Origin: Xenopus tropicalis
Lineage: Eukaryota > Chordata > Amphibia > Anura > Pipidae
Direction of reading: 5' to 3'
DNA: 64,000 bases
Assembly: GCF_000004195.4 (NCBI RefSeq)
Contig: NC_030679.2
Coordinates: forward strand, 149,903,040-149,967,039
Position 1 is the stretch's first letter. Every line of letters starts with the position of its first letter. The notes under the pieces were generated by a model. It saw only the letters and a program-made list of their open reading frames with translations. It made no database searches and was not told the origin of the DNA. Both the position numbers and the translations under genes were made by a program. Positions 10,584 through 21,831 of the stretch are shown here, piece after piece.

Positions 10584-10920
10584 TAGTGATGAGCAAATTT
10601 TTTTACCAGGCATGAATTAGTAGTGAATTTCTGCATTTCGCCATTGGCTAATTTTTTCACAAAACTTCAGCAAAAATCAGCCGTGGAAAAATTTGTTGTT
10701 CATCAAAAAAAAGTTGCGGTTGCTTCAAAAAAAGTTGCTGCTGCTTCAAAAAAGTCAAAATTGGCATGGTCGCGTCAAAAATAGGCGCAGTCACGGCAAA
10801 AAAAAAAAAAAAAGACGCGGGTGACAAACACGATTTGCAAATTTTTTCTCTATTTCGAAAATTTTCCTAGCATTCTGTGGATTTTTGCCAAGCAAAACGG
10901 GACAAACTTGCTCATCACTA
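10584..10920. mobile_element. hAT family A element (unit 2, first)
   Basis: TAGTGATGAGCAA ... TTGCTCATCACTA. The left flank is TCCAGCAC (10576-10583). The right flank starts GCACCATAAG, so part of the right duplicate is lost. The cleaner paralog is 28237-28560. Confidence 0.65.
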
Positions 10921-11192
10921 GCACCATAAGTGTTGGTCACCTTTGCTTAGCAAGTCAGCCAAAGATATTTATTTAAAGAGAACTAATTACTGGACACTTC
11001 AATTTGTAGAGATAAAAGACGCTATAGAAGTAAAGGTCTGGATTTCATTGTTGAAAACCCCAGATAGTATGTACTATTGGTTCTAAATTTTTATTTGAAA
11101 GTGGCGCACCACATAAAAAGGCCAGTAGGCCGTATTATTGTATGGTTATTATCTGGTGATGTTCCTTCATCTGTATCACATCACATGTTTAA

Positions 11193-11486
11193 TAGTGATG
11201 AGCAAATTTTTTCACCAGGCATGGATTCGCAGTGAATTTCCATATTTCACCTTTGGTGAATTGTTTCACCAAATTTCCGTGAAAATTAACCGCGGAAAAA
11301 TTTGCTGTGTGGAAATTTTTTTGACACACGTCAAATTGGGTGTGGTCATGTAAAAAAAGGCATAGTCGCATTAAAAAAAAGGTGATTTTTGTCAAATAAC
11401 CGCGGTCGTGTTGAAATTGGTCCCGTAAAAAAAAAAGTGTGGGCGACAAAAAATTACACGGGCGACAAAAAAGACTCGGGCGACAA
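11193..11486. mobile_element. hAT family A element (unit 2, second), right end lost
   Basis: It begins TAGTGATGAGCAA after ATGTTTAA, the same target as 28824. The interior has GGGCGACAAAA repeats and then runs straight into unit spacer (AAATTCTAGG) with no CATCACTA end. Confidence 0.6.
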
Positions 11487-12600
11487 AATAAATTCTAGGT
11501 TAGAATAATATTTTTGGTTTAAATTTTATAATTAATCTCATAGCTGGGTTTTTACTTAAATATTCAAATATCCACATGTGTTAAAAGAGAAAACTTTACA
11601 TGGGGGATACCTACATTTCATATGTCCAAATAAAGAAAATTCCCAGATGAAGTTAACATTATTATCAAGCCATATAAAAAAAATTATCTTTTGTGCCAAA
11701 AGGAACAATGATCTGTCTGAAATTTAAAAATTATAAAAATGACGCTAGAGTGATAAAGGGACAGTATTACCCCCATACAATACTTTTGGCTATTGTTTTA
11801 ATCACAGAAAAGCCAGATAACGGTCATAAGAAATGACTATAATGAGAAGGGTTTCTATGGCTGTAAAAAAAACTTTGAATTTGAATTTTCAAAAATTTCT
11901 TTTCATTAGTAAAAGCACCGTTTTTTGTGTTTGAAGAAGAAGAAGAAGAAAAATACAGATGTCATTATTATGCACCCCTTGCTCAGCTACTTCAACTAAT
12001 GGCATAAGAGCCCCCTCCCCCGGGCTACCTAAGGAGCAGTCTGGGTATGGTGTTTGGGAAAAAAGGGGGAAACATTGGTGCATTTTTCCCATGAAGAACA
12101 GCTGTAACATAGTGGAAAGGGGCTTCTCTAACAATGTTGGCCAATGGAGATGCTATTGCTGAGCTAAAAACATCTTAACCACAATTTAATTTTGCCTTCT
12201 CATTGACTCCAATACATTTTGGGAGATTTCAACAAAATTTTACCATATTGTGTATTTTTCCTGCCCTTTCACAAATTGGGTGAAATTTTCACAAAGTGAA
12301 ATGGGGTGGTTTTACTTATCACTATTTGTTATTTAATAAAGGAAAAGGAGTTATTTTTGAATTTCCTTTACCTTTTTAGCACAAAAATTTCTTCTATTAG
12401 CCTACCCACTAACCAATAAATAATGTACCACCTGGAAGACTTGATACAGAACTAAAATGCCACCATCCGCGCCATATCTATAGTAATAATGAAAAGATGA
12501 ATGAGAATCTTAACAGTACAACTTATACAGTATACTCAGCTTGGAGATAAGCTGCCATTGTAGGTCCCTCATAAAATTGTAAAAAAATCCAATTATGTGT
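11487..12600. other. Unique duplicon spacer, unit 2
   Basis: Paralog of 4214-5329. There is no gene. A GAAGAAGAAGAAGAA run lies near 11934. Confidence 0.5.
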
Positions 12601-12800
12601 TAAGCCTCACAAGGTTTGATTTATCTGGGCAGCTAATCAGGAGTGGCTTTGGTCAGTACTTAGAAGGGAGACCACTGCGTATAGCAGGTCTCTTGACTCT
12701 TTGAATTTTGTCATGGCCCATTTGGCTTTAGCTTGCCGCCTTTCTTATCTTTGATTCTTTATCCGGACATTTACATTTGCCAAAGTATTTCAAAGTTTTT
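12601..12800 (+). pseudogene. 5S-rRNA-derived unit
   Basis: A single degenerate unit. The box A region is GCAGCTAATCAGGAG and the box C region TACTTAGAAGGGAGACC. The CTTTGAATTTTGTCATGGCCC spacer follows. Confidence 0.6.
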
Positions 12801-13500
12801 TTGTCTTCATTTCACACAAAGATTGAATCCATTTTAGCCCCACTGCTGTCATCATAAATAAGCTCTATAGAGTACATACTGTACATTGAAATATAAGACC
12901 ACTTGTCACATTATATATAAAGTAAAGAAAGATACATGGTTACCCTAATTTTCTTTTCCTGGCAACATAAAACTACAGGTTAGCCCCTCCCCCCGGCCAG
13001 TGACAGAAAAAGAGCCTTTCCCTTAAGGACTTAAATACCTCCCTTTGCATCTAGACTCTGTCTTGTTCAAAACTCTACTTGGTCTAAGAAGGGTATAAAG
13101 CTGGGGGATAGGGCAAAAAATAAAAAAAAAAAGAAAGAAAATTACAGTAACTATGAGCAAGAATCTTCCTTTTTTCTTGGCATCCCCTACCAGCATAAAG
13201 CTACAGGAGATACCCAATCAAACATCCAAGGGGAAAGTCTATCCAAGACCCTAAAATTGATGCAGACTAGAAAAAAATGTATTGTGACAGAACAGTATAA
13301 GAACTGAGTGCCCAAATTAGGCTGCCACCACTGCTTTTACATCCAACCGGTACTGTTTAATAAGTGTCCTGACCAATGACAGGCAGCTGCTATACAGATA
13401 GATTTAGAGGACATCCCTGCCTTCAATGCCTAAGATGCCACCACAGCCTTGGTAAAATACGCCTTAAGAAATTGAAGAGTGGGTTTGCCTGGAACTGTAT
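12801..13500. other. Intergenic duplicon, paralog of 22690-23165 and 23668-23871
   Basis: No coding potential is seen. It is useful because it shows the empty site for the hAT insertion at 23165-23667 (AGAACAGTATAAG near 13289) and the left target of 13509-13991. Confidence 0.5.
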
Positions 13501-13508
13501 ATGGTTTA

Positions 13509-13991
13509 TAGAGATGTAGCGAACTGTTCGCCGGTGAACTAATTCGCGCGAACATCGGTTGTTCGCAAGTCCGCAAATTCGCAAACTTTTGGCGATGTTT
13601 GCCATTTTGGGTTCGGCACGTTTTTTTTTGCGCCGCGTTTTTTTGCCTCGGTTTTTTCCGCCGCGTTTTTTCGCTTCGGTTTTTCGCCTTTGCGTATACA
13701 TAGGAATAGCTTGCGGGTTTTTTTGGCGTTTTTTTAACGTTTTTTTTATAAAGTATTTTTCAGAGAAATTTCTGCCCTTGATCCCCCTCCTGCATGCCAC
13801 AGTCCAGGTCATGGCACCCTTTAAACAACTTTAAAATCAGTTTTCTAGCCAGAAATGGCTTTTCTAGGTTTTAAAGTTCGCCTTCCCATTGAAGTCTATG
13901 GGGTTCGCAAAATTCGCGAATATTCGCGAGTTTTGGCGAAAGTCCGCGAACGGGTCCGCGAACATTTTTGGCGATGTTTGCTACATCCCTA
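13509..13991. mobile_element. Non-autonomous hAT-like element, family B1, 483 bp
   Basis: TAGAGATGTAGCGAAC ... TTTGCTACATCCCTA. It is flanked by an exact 8-bp duplication ATGGTTTA (13501-13508 and 13992-13999). The paralog at 23872-23879 keeps the unoccupied target. The ends are rich in GCGAAC/GTTCGC palindromes. The middle holds a conserved CTTTAAACAACTTTAAAATC core also found at 21240 and 63028. Confidence 0.85.
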
Positions 13992-14199
13992 ATGGTTTAG
14001 AAATGTGCAACCCTATCCATCTGCCAATAGTTGATGAAGAGGCCACCTGTCCCTTCTGGAACCAAATAGGTTATTTGTCATTCCATCTGTCATCCCAAAA
14101 TCCTTGATTCTATCCCAATGATTCCACAGACCAGATCATGTCCGTCACAGACTGGGACCTACTCAAAACAGCACACCCCAATGCACAATTCTATAAAAA

Positions 14200-14515
14200 A
14201 ACAGTTTAGAAAGCGAGTATAGAAAAACACCATTTATGATACAGTAGGAGAAGGAAATAAACACATTGATACAGGGAAAATCATGGAGTAAAATGATGAT
14301 GTATGCTCATAAAGGTTCAAGATCAACCAGATTCCATGTACCGCACCAAAATCCTTTCATAAAATCTACGAAGGTGCACAAAATGTGTGCTGGAGATGTA
14401 ACAAAGCAGATGGATCCTATAGCCATACATGCTAAACGTGCAAAGAAATTAAGCCTTATTGGAAATTATTTGCCATCATAGAAGCCCTAAAACCAGAACT
14501 CCCTAGGCCATATAG
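14200..14515 (+). pseudogene. L1-like ORF2 C-terminal fragment (unit 3)
   Basis: Paralog of 5760-6056. The frame reads CWRCNKADGSYSHTC, then a stop, then TCKEIKPYW. It is interrupted at 14516 by a hAT-like element. Confidence 0.6.
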
Positions 14516-14803
14516 CAGGGGTCCTCAACCTTTTTAACCTGTGAGCAACATTTATATATAATAAAAAAAAAGTTGGGGAGCAACACAAGCATGCTAAAAG
14601 TTCCTAGGGGGTGACGGATAAAGGCTGTGATTGGCTATATGGTAGACTGGTCTACAGGAGGCTCTATTTTGCAGTACTTTATGCTTCCAAAACTTGCCAA
14701 CTAGTCAGAGATTCAAAAAGGAGCACCTGTTTCGAGGCCATTGGGAGCAACATCAAAGGGGTTGGTGAGCAACATGTTGCTTATGGGTTGGGAGTCACTA
14801 CTG
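14516..14803. mobile_element. hAT-like miniature element, family B2 (unit 3)
   Basis: CAGGGGTCCTCAACC ... GGTTGGGAGTCACTACTG, with TATAG directly outside both ends. Confidence 0.6.
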
Positions 14804-15200
14804 TATAGAAACAGTCCTGTTTACCCTTGCTAAATATTAATTTATAATTCACATGCTTCAGGCAGCGAGAGCACTAATCCCCAAACTAAAATAGAATGGG
14901 TGAACACAATAGAGGAAACTCCTAAAATGTAGGGACCTGACAGCTCTAAGATATGGTAAAGCAAATATGAAAAGTCTTGGGTGGCCTGTACCATAAATAA
15001 ATAGACAAGTAGCCATTAAAAAATATGTATCATCACAAGTAAAGGTAATCAAGCCCTAAAAGTATAAATACTGGAGTAGGAACCTACTCCACACCACACC
15101 TCGACCTTTTTCTTCCCCCTTTAGCAGCTCTACACCTCAAGCTAAATATTATATGGGTACAAGATTGATGGAGGCATTTACTCATGCTTGGAAATGCGCA
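14804..15200 (+). mobile_element. L1-like remnant, 3' continuation (unit 3)
   Basis: Collinear with 6361-6779 and 24715-25137. Confidence 0.45.
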
Positions 15201-15372
15201 CAGTGCTGTCCAATTTCTGTGGTGCCAAGGGCCGGAATTTATCTAGCATACATGGTGGAGGGCCGCTAATGGAAGCCAGTGTTGACCCATCTTTTTTTTT
15301 AAACTACACCCACTTCAAACCTCACCCATGTCATCCCAATTGTAGTAGCGCAGCAAAAACCCAAACGCCTAT
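15201..15372. mobile_element. Truncated hAT-like insertion (CAGTGCTGTCC end), unit 3
   Basis: Paralog of 6780-6955. Confidence 0.4.
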
Positions 15373-15577
15373 TACTTAGTTACTTTCCAAATGCCGAGAT
15401 CTCAGAGTAAGCAGGTTGAGTGTGGGGTTGTTTTTCTGTAAAAAGTTTGTTTTTGTTCTGATTATTTTTCTTTAAATAAATGTATCTTTCAAAACAACTG
15501 CCAGCTCCTGATATTTGATCATTTCAAAAAGAATTCACTTCTTAACAACCCAAGGTAAACGATTAAACCAACAGTAA

Positions 15578-15907
15578 GGGGGTTTATTTATCAATGGTTG
15601 AGTTTTTTTGCGCTTAACTAAGATTTGAATTGTGGTTTGAAAATTCAAATGACTGGTATGTATTAAGTGAAAAAAACCCGAAAAAGTTAAAAATTTCTAT
15701 AGACATTAATGGAAGTTGTCATAGGCAAACTCAGACTCAAATTTTTCAAGTTTTTAGACTTGTAGACTTCAATAATTCAAAACATTTGAGTTTTTTTACT
15801 CGGACGGGTTTTCCTTATTACTAAATAAGCAACCATTCGATATGCAAGTTTATTTGATTTAGGAAAACAAACTCGAATGCGCAAACTTGAAAATTGATAA
15901 ATAAGTC
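15578..15907. mobile_element. Miniature element, family C (unit 3)
   Basis: GGTTTATTTATCAATGG ... TTGATAAATAAG. The interior is diverged from units 1 and 2. Confidence 0.5.
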
Positions 15908-16294
15908 CAGCAGCATTTTTATTCCAAGTGGTTTTTGAATAAATATTATAAGCAAAATAAGGTGATTGGGCATCACAGAGTCTGTAGGTACCTGCATATC
16001 TAATGCTGCCCTGACTGGCCTTGTACACCAGCTGGAGGGAGAATGAGTCCTGTCCCTATTGTTACCTTCCATTGCAAACATTAAAGCTCAAACACGCGCC
16101 CTACCTGATGTAAAATAGGCAAAGAATATATATATGGCTAATAATGCTAGGCGTTATAAAGTAAAAAAGTTTGTCTTAAAGATCATGCTTATGGGGGTGC
16201 AACAACAAAAGGTTTAAACTGTCATAAGCTTTTATTTCATTTCTTTTGCTTAAACAGAGTGTGAAGAGTCAATGCTGAATATACAGAGTCAATT
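15908..16294. other. 3' flank of OR gene 3
   Basis: It contains the intact ACCTGCATATC...TTGTACACCAGCTGG stretch, which is the empty site for the insertions at 1206 and 7673. A minus-strand AATAAA at 16231-16236 is a likely polyadenylation signal. Confidence 0.55.
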
Positions 16295-17212
16295 TCATAT
16301 AAACTTCCGAAGAACAGCTTTTATCTCGTTGTTTCTCAGGCTGTATACTGTTGGATTGAAGCATGGGGTTCCAACTGTGTATAGAAGGGACAGTATTTTC
16401 TTTATATTAAAGTTATGGCCCTTGGATGGTACCAAATAAACTATTATCAGAGTCCCATAGTACATGCACACAACTATTAAATGGGAGCTGCAAGTGGAGA
16501 AGGCTTTGTGTCTTCCTTCAGTAGAGGAGATCCTGAGAATGGCAAGGCCAATGGCAACATAAGTGTAAATAATGAAGTAAAAAGGGAGCAGCATAAAAGG
16601 TATGCCCACAATAATATCTGTTAGTTCCACAGCTTTATAATCTGTGCAGGAAAGTTTAATAATAGGGGTAAAGTCACAGAAATAATAATCTATAACAAAT
16701 GGGCCACAGAACTGCAAATTAAATGTTAAAAGATTAAAAAATAAACTCAATATAAGGGCTAAGCCCCAAGAACAAAGACTCACATAGAGGCAAAGCCTGA
16801 AACCCATAATGGAGGCATAATGAAGTGGGGAGCAGATGGCCAGATATCGGTCATAGGCCATGGCTGTGAGGAGATAATATTCTGAAGATGTTGAAACACA
16901 ATAGGAGTAAAACTGTGTGATACAACCAGTAGCAGATATTGTGCCCCCTCCATTCAGTAATAACCACAAGAAATTTGGAGTAATACTGGTACTGAGCAAA
17001 ACATCAGCCAGAGACAGCTGGGAGAGAAGGGCGTACATGGGAGATCTCAGGGCTGAGACTGTTATTACCAATATAATTATAAGAAGATTTCCAAATAATG
17101 TCACAATATAAATCCAGAGAAATGGAACAAAGAGAAACTCATTGATTATCTGAGAGTTCTGAAATCCCAAGAGAAGGAAATATATACCTGATGTCTGATT
17201 CACCTTATGCAT
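16295..17212 (-). CDS. Olfactory receptor 3, class II-like, 305 aa, intact
   Basis: OR with all family motifs. Distinctive residues are Tyr11, FYSYCVSTSSEYY in TM3 (Ser103, Thr108 and Tyr112 are unique here), LALILSLFFNLL in TM4, loop 2 VIDYYFCDFTPII, TM5 DIIVGIPFM then YFIIYTYVAIG, Leu260 (Met in most paralogs), PCFNP in TM7, and a C-terminus RKFI. Start is the conserved MHK. An 8-codon in-frame extension upstream spans the probable splice acceptor and is not conserved. TM4 and TM5 closely match gene 6, which fits shared descent or gene conversion. Confidence 0.95.
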   Translation of the reverse strand: MHKVNQTSGIYFLLLGFQNSQIINEFLFVPFLWIYIVTLFGNLLIIILVITVSALRSPMYALLSQLSLADVLLSTSITPNFLWLLLNGGGTISATGCITQFYSYCVSTSSEYYLLTAMAYDRYLAICSPLHYASIMGFRLCLYVSLCSWGLALILSLFFNLLTFNLQFCGPFVIDYYFCDFTPIIKLSCTDYKAVELTDIIVGIPFMLLPFYFIIYTYVAIGLAILRISSTEGRHKAFSTCSSHLIVVCMYYGTLIIVYLVPSKGHNFNIKKILSLLYTVGTPCFNPTVYSLRNNEIKAVLRKFI

Positions 17213-17454
17213 TGCCTGGAACCGTACAACATACACTGAGATAGAGTAGTTTCAAATAACTTATTAGCATTTCATGATCTATATGTACATTTTTTCTAGA
17301 AATAAGAAACAGAAGAGATGGAGCTGATCTGGTACTTTCTGAAATTTAGTAGAAATGTAAAATTTTCAGCATCTGTCTAAAGAAAAAGTCCCCTCTGATA
17401 TCCGACATCAGCCTGAAAGAGTTTCTTGAAACAGACGAGAGCAACAAAGAGCAG

Positions 17455-17635
17455 CCATAACTCTATACTGCATGGATAAGGGAAGCCATTTGGCATTACA
17501 GAGATGGGGTTTTTATACCTTTGGAAAGGAACATAACAGCCATTCTGTAACTATCCCCTGGGCCGTGTATAACACAGACTCTCACAGGGAGCTCCCTGGG
17601 GCACAACCAGAAGCTTGTTATGAACGGCAATTTCT
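17455..17635 (-). promoter_or_regulatory. Promoter / first-exon block of OR gene 3
   Basis: TATAAAAA on minus at 17510-17517. CTCCCTGGGGCA at 17592-17603 matches the Olf/EBF consensus at 11 of 12 positions. Confidence 0.65.
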
Positions 17636-17792
17636 TCCATTGTTCAGATATTTATTTATATTGACTTCTAAAATGTTTTTGTACTCCAATTCCACCAAAA
17701 GCACTCAATATTTTAATTTTTGTGCCTAATTTTTAATGTCTTCTTCTAAACACGTTTATTTTAGCAGCCATTGTTTCCTGAAACAGAACGAA

Positions 17793-18198
17793 GGGGCAGA
17801 TTTATCAGAATTAGGATTTGTGTAATTCTAAATTTTTTTTTCTACCCCAACTGAACTCACAAAGTAATAAAGCACAAATATTTCCTTATTTATTAAAAAA
17901 GTGACAAAAAAAGCCAAAATGTGCACAAATAGCATTTCTGCATCTATAGCACAAATATCTCCCCAAATTTACAAAAAAAAAAAATACCTCAAAGTGAAAG
18001 GACCACAAAAATTGGCCTAGGACAGCTCCCATTGACGTCTGTTTGTCCTCAACAGCTTTAAGATGGCATATTTTTTCATGGTTTTGATGCATAATAAATG
18101 GCAAAAAAAATCACTTTTTTTAATTAAAATAAATTGTGGTTTTAGCTCAAAAATATACAAATTGCAAAAAAATTAAAATCTTTGATCAATCTGCCCCC
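17793..18198. mobile_element. Miniature element, family H (unit 3)
   Basis: GGGGCAGATTTATCA ... TCAATCTGCCCCC. It is longer than the unit 1 copy because it keeps a CTACCCCAACTGAACTCAC segment also present at 44415 and 51910. Confidence 0.5.
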
Positions 18199-18321
18199 AA
18201 CAGTAATTTTATACATGCGTTTTTAACTGTTCCTGGGAATATTAATGGCACTGCTCATCTTCTCTTCCCGCTGCTATGGTCGGGTAGGAGACTCATTATT
18301 CTGAGGCCCCAGGTTCCAGCA

Positions 18322-18605
18322 CTAGTGATGAGTAGTGATGAGTAGCGATTTTTTTTCTCTAGGCATGGATAAACAGCAAATTTCCGCATTTCGCCATTGG
18401 TGAATTATTTCGGGAAAATTCACCGGGAAAAAAAGTCATTGTGCATCAAATTGGGCATGGTCACATCAATTCGGGAGTGGTTGCATCACAAAAAGGTGTG
18501 ACCATGTCAAGATTGGGTGCGGTCATCTCAAAAAAAGGTTGCGACAAAAAAATAGACGCGGTTGACAAAATATAGACGTGGGTGACAAAAAAAATTGTGT
18601 GACAA
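18322..18605. mobile_element. hAT family A element (unit 3), degenerate
   Basis: The left end is triplicated as TAGTGATGAG / TAGTGATGAG / TAGCGAT. The interior has GACAAAAAATAGACGCGG repeats. The right end is fused to unit spacer at TTTCGCTTATCTGTATCGC, so the normal terminus is missing. Confidence 0.55.
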
Positions 18606-19737
18606 ATGCGTTTCGCTTATCTGTATCGCATTACATGTTTGATAAAATAATTCTAGGTTAGAATAATATTTCTGGTGAAATTTTGATAAAAATTGCATGA
18701 GATTTAACAGCTGGCAGAGGAGGGCAAACATAGTTAATCTCATAGCTGGGTTTTTACTTAAATATTCAAATATCCACATGTGTTAAATAGAGAAAACTTT
18801 ACATGGGGGATACCTACATTTCATATGTCCAAATAAAGAAAATTCCCAGATGATGTTAACATTATTTTTGAAATTTAAAAATTATGAAAATGACGCTAGA
18901 GTGATAAAGGGACAGTATTACCCCCATACAATACTTTTGGCTATTGTTTTAATCACAGAAAAGCCAGATAACGGTCATGAGAAATGACTATAATGAGAAG
19001 GGTTTCTATGGCTGTAAAAAAACTTTGAATTTGAATAATCAAAAATTTCTTTTAATTAGTAAAAGCACCGTTTTTTGTGTTTGAAGAAGAAGAAGAAAAA
19101 AAAAATGCAGATGCCATTATTATGCACTCCTTGCTCAGCTACTTCAACTAATGGCATAAGAGCCCCCCCTCCCCCGAGCTACCTAAGGAGCTGTCTGGGT
19201 ATGGTGTTTGGAAAAAAAAAGTGGCAACATGGGTGCATTTTTTCTATGAGGAACAGCTGTAACATAGTGGAAAGGGGCTTCTCTAACAATGCTGGCCAAT
19301 GGAGATGCTATTGCTGAGCTAAAAACATCTTAACCACAATTTAATTTTGCCTTCTCATTGACTTCAATACATTTTGGGAGATTTAAATTTAAATTTAAAT
19401 TTGTCACCATATTGACAAATTATTGACAAATTTTTGCAAAGTGTAATGGGCTGGTTTTACTTATCACTATTTGTTGTTTAATTAGGAATAGGAGTTATTT
19501 TTGAATTTCCTTTAACGTTTTAGCCCTAAAATTTACCCACTAACCAATAAATAATGTACCACCTGGAAGACTTGATAAAGACCTAAAATCCCACCATACG
19601 AGCCATATTTATAGTAATAATGAAAAGATGAATGAGAATCTTAACAGTACAACTTATACAGTATACTCAACTTGGAGATAAGCTGCCATTGTAGGTCCCT
19701 TATCAAAATGTAACGGTAAGAAAAACAAATTATGTGT
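18606..19737. other. Unique duplicon spacer, unit 3
   Basis: Paralog of 4214-5329. It keeps the empty site ATGTTTGATAAAATA for the 28824 insertion. No gene is seen. Confidence 0.5.
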
Positions 19738-20447
19738 TAAGCCTCACAAGGTTTGATTGATCTGGGCAGCTAATCAGGAGTGGCTTTGGTCAGTACTTGG
19801 AAGGGAGACCGCTGCGTATAGCAGGTCTCTTAACTCTTTGAATTTTGTCATGGCCCATTTGGCTTTAGCTTACCACCTTTCTTATCTTTGATTCTTTATC
19901 TGGACTTTTACATTTGCCAAAGTATTTCAATTTTTTAAACCAAATCACCTGCGGCCACACCTCCCCAAATCAGTCATTTGAAGCGAGTGTGCCTGTGTAT
20001 CCTAGGTCTCTTAACTCTTTGAGTTTTGTCATGGCCCGTGTGGCTTTAGCTTGCCGCCTTCCTCAACTTTGACTTTTTCACAAGACTTATAAAAAGTTTG
20101 CCACAGTGTTTCAAACTTTTTAAACCAGATCACCTGTGGGCCAAATGAGCCTGATCTTGATTAATTGGGAAAGCTAAGCAGGACTGGCCTTGATTAGTAC
20201 TTGAAAGGGAGACCTCCTGCGTATAGCAGGTTCTCAATTCTTTGAATTTTCTAATGGCCCTTTTGGCTTTAGCTTGCTGCTTTTCTCATTTTTGATTCTT
20301 TCTCTGGACTTTTACAATTTGCCAAAGTATTTCACATTTTTTTAACCAAGTCACTTGTGGCCCAAATGAACCTTATCTTGATTGATCTGGAAAGCTAAGC
20401 AGGGTTGGCCCTGGTTATTATTTTCAGATCAGTGAAGATCAGGTTCA
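19738..20447 (+). pseudogene. 5S-rRNA-derived tandem repeats (about 3-4 units)
   Basis: Direct units carry box-A-like AGCTAATCAGGAG or AGCTAAGCAGG at about 19768, 20172 and 20394. A 5'-half unit (GGCCACACCTCCCC) lies near 19951. Each is followed by the common CTTTGAATTTT spacer. All are degenerate. Confidence 0.65.
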
Positions 20448-20560
20448 CTTGACAAAATTCAAAGCGTTAAGATACCTGCTGTATGCCGCGGTCTCCTTTC
20501 CAAGTACTGACCAGAGCCATCGGCCTCCCTTTCAAGTACAGGAGACCGTGTTAGAAATCT
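20448..20560 (-). pseudogene. Inverted 5S-derived unit
   Basis: The plus strand reads the complement of the 5S-like unit: GACAAAATTCAAAG, then GGTCTCCTTTCCAAGTACTGACC. It faces the direct units to its left, making a potential hairpin. Confidence 0.55.
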
Positions 20561-21091
20561 TCTCTGTACACTTTTTATTGATCATTCCACATATATCAAA
20601 CCCTTGTGTTGTTAAACCAAATATTTATAGAAATACTGTTTCAGGAAGTTGGATGTCTGAAGTGACTTCTAATATCATTATGTTGGGGGTTCATATTATA
20701 CACACATAACCAAATATATCACATTGCCCCAGGTAAGATGTCAAGAATAGTAATGAAAGGATGTATCCCAGTTAACGTTTCTGAAAAATTGCATAACTGC
20801 AGGAAAATTAATTAAATGCAACGAAGTCTATGGGACTAATTTATCAATTCTTGGAAGATTTGCCCATGGGCAGTAACCGATAGCAACCAATCACTGACTT
20901 TTTTTCGGGGAAATTTCTTTGGAAGTTTCACTAAACAATTCGCCAATGGCAAAATGCAGAGTTTCGCTGTGAATCCATGCCTGCCCAAAAAAATCACTCA
21001 TCATTAAAAATGAATGCAACAATTTGACTGGTTGCCAATCAAACTCATCCATTGCTCTACCGGCATTCACTGTTGCAATGAATGCAACAAA
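20561..21091. other. Intergenic segment with inverted hAT family A fragment
   Basis: Paralog of 46710-47170. Between 20895 and 21006 an inverted family A fragment is visible (CGAAACTCTGCATTTTGCC on minus). No gene is seen. Confidence 0.45.
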
Positions 21092-21831
21092 CTGGTCGGT
21101 AGAGATGTAGCGAACCTCACAAAAAAAGTTCGCGAACTTCTGCCAAAAAGTGCGAACTTTTGCGAACTTTGCGAACCCCATAGACTTCAATGGGAAGGCG
21201 AACTTTAAAACCTAGAAAAGCCATTTCTGGCCAGAAAACTGATTTTAAAGTTGTTTAAAGGGTGCCACGACCTGGGCAGTGGCATGCAGGAGGGGGATCA
21301 AGGGCAAAAATTTCTCTGAAAAATACGTTGTTGACACAGCGTTGCGTTTTGTGCTGTAAATGGCAGAAATCACACTACATTTCTAAACTTGTGTAATAAA
21401 CTGCTTTTACAAGGACTATTAGGTTACAGCAGATGAGATCAGCAGGACAGCTGTCCCCAGCAGCTACATACAGAGCAGTAGAAAGTAGATTACTAGTCAG
21501 CAAAGCTACCTAAACTGTCCCTCAAACCCCTGCACAGCTCTCTCCCTATGCTAACTCATCAAGCACACACAGGCAGAATGTAAAATGGCTGCTGGGCTTC
21601 GGTTTATATATGGAAGGGAGTGGTCCAGGGGTGGTCCAGGAGGGAGAGCTGCCTGATTGGCTGCCATGTATCTGCTGGCTCTGGGGTGAGAGGTCAAAAT
21701 TAGGCTCCAGCTAAGGCGAACCCAAAATTGCGAACATCGCTAAAAGTTCGCGAACTTGCGAACTTGCAAACACCCGATTTTCGTGCGAATTAGTTCGCCG
21801 GCGAACAGTTCGCCGGCGAACAGTTCGCTAC

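Noticed and set aside
13423..13834. ORFs of 129 and 91 codons on opposite strands
   Set aside because: They cover the T-rich and CGAA-rich interior of a hAT-like element and are not present in its other copies.
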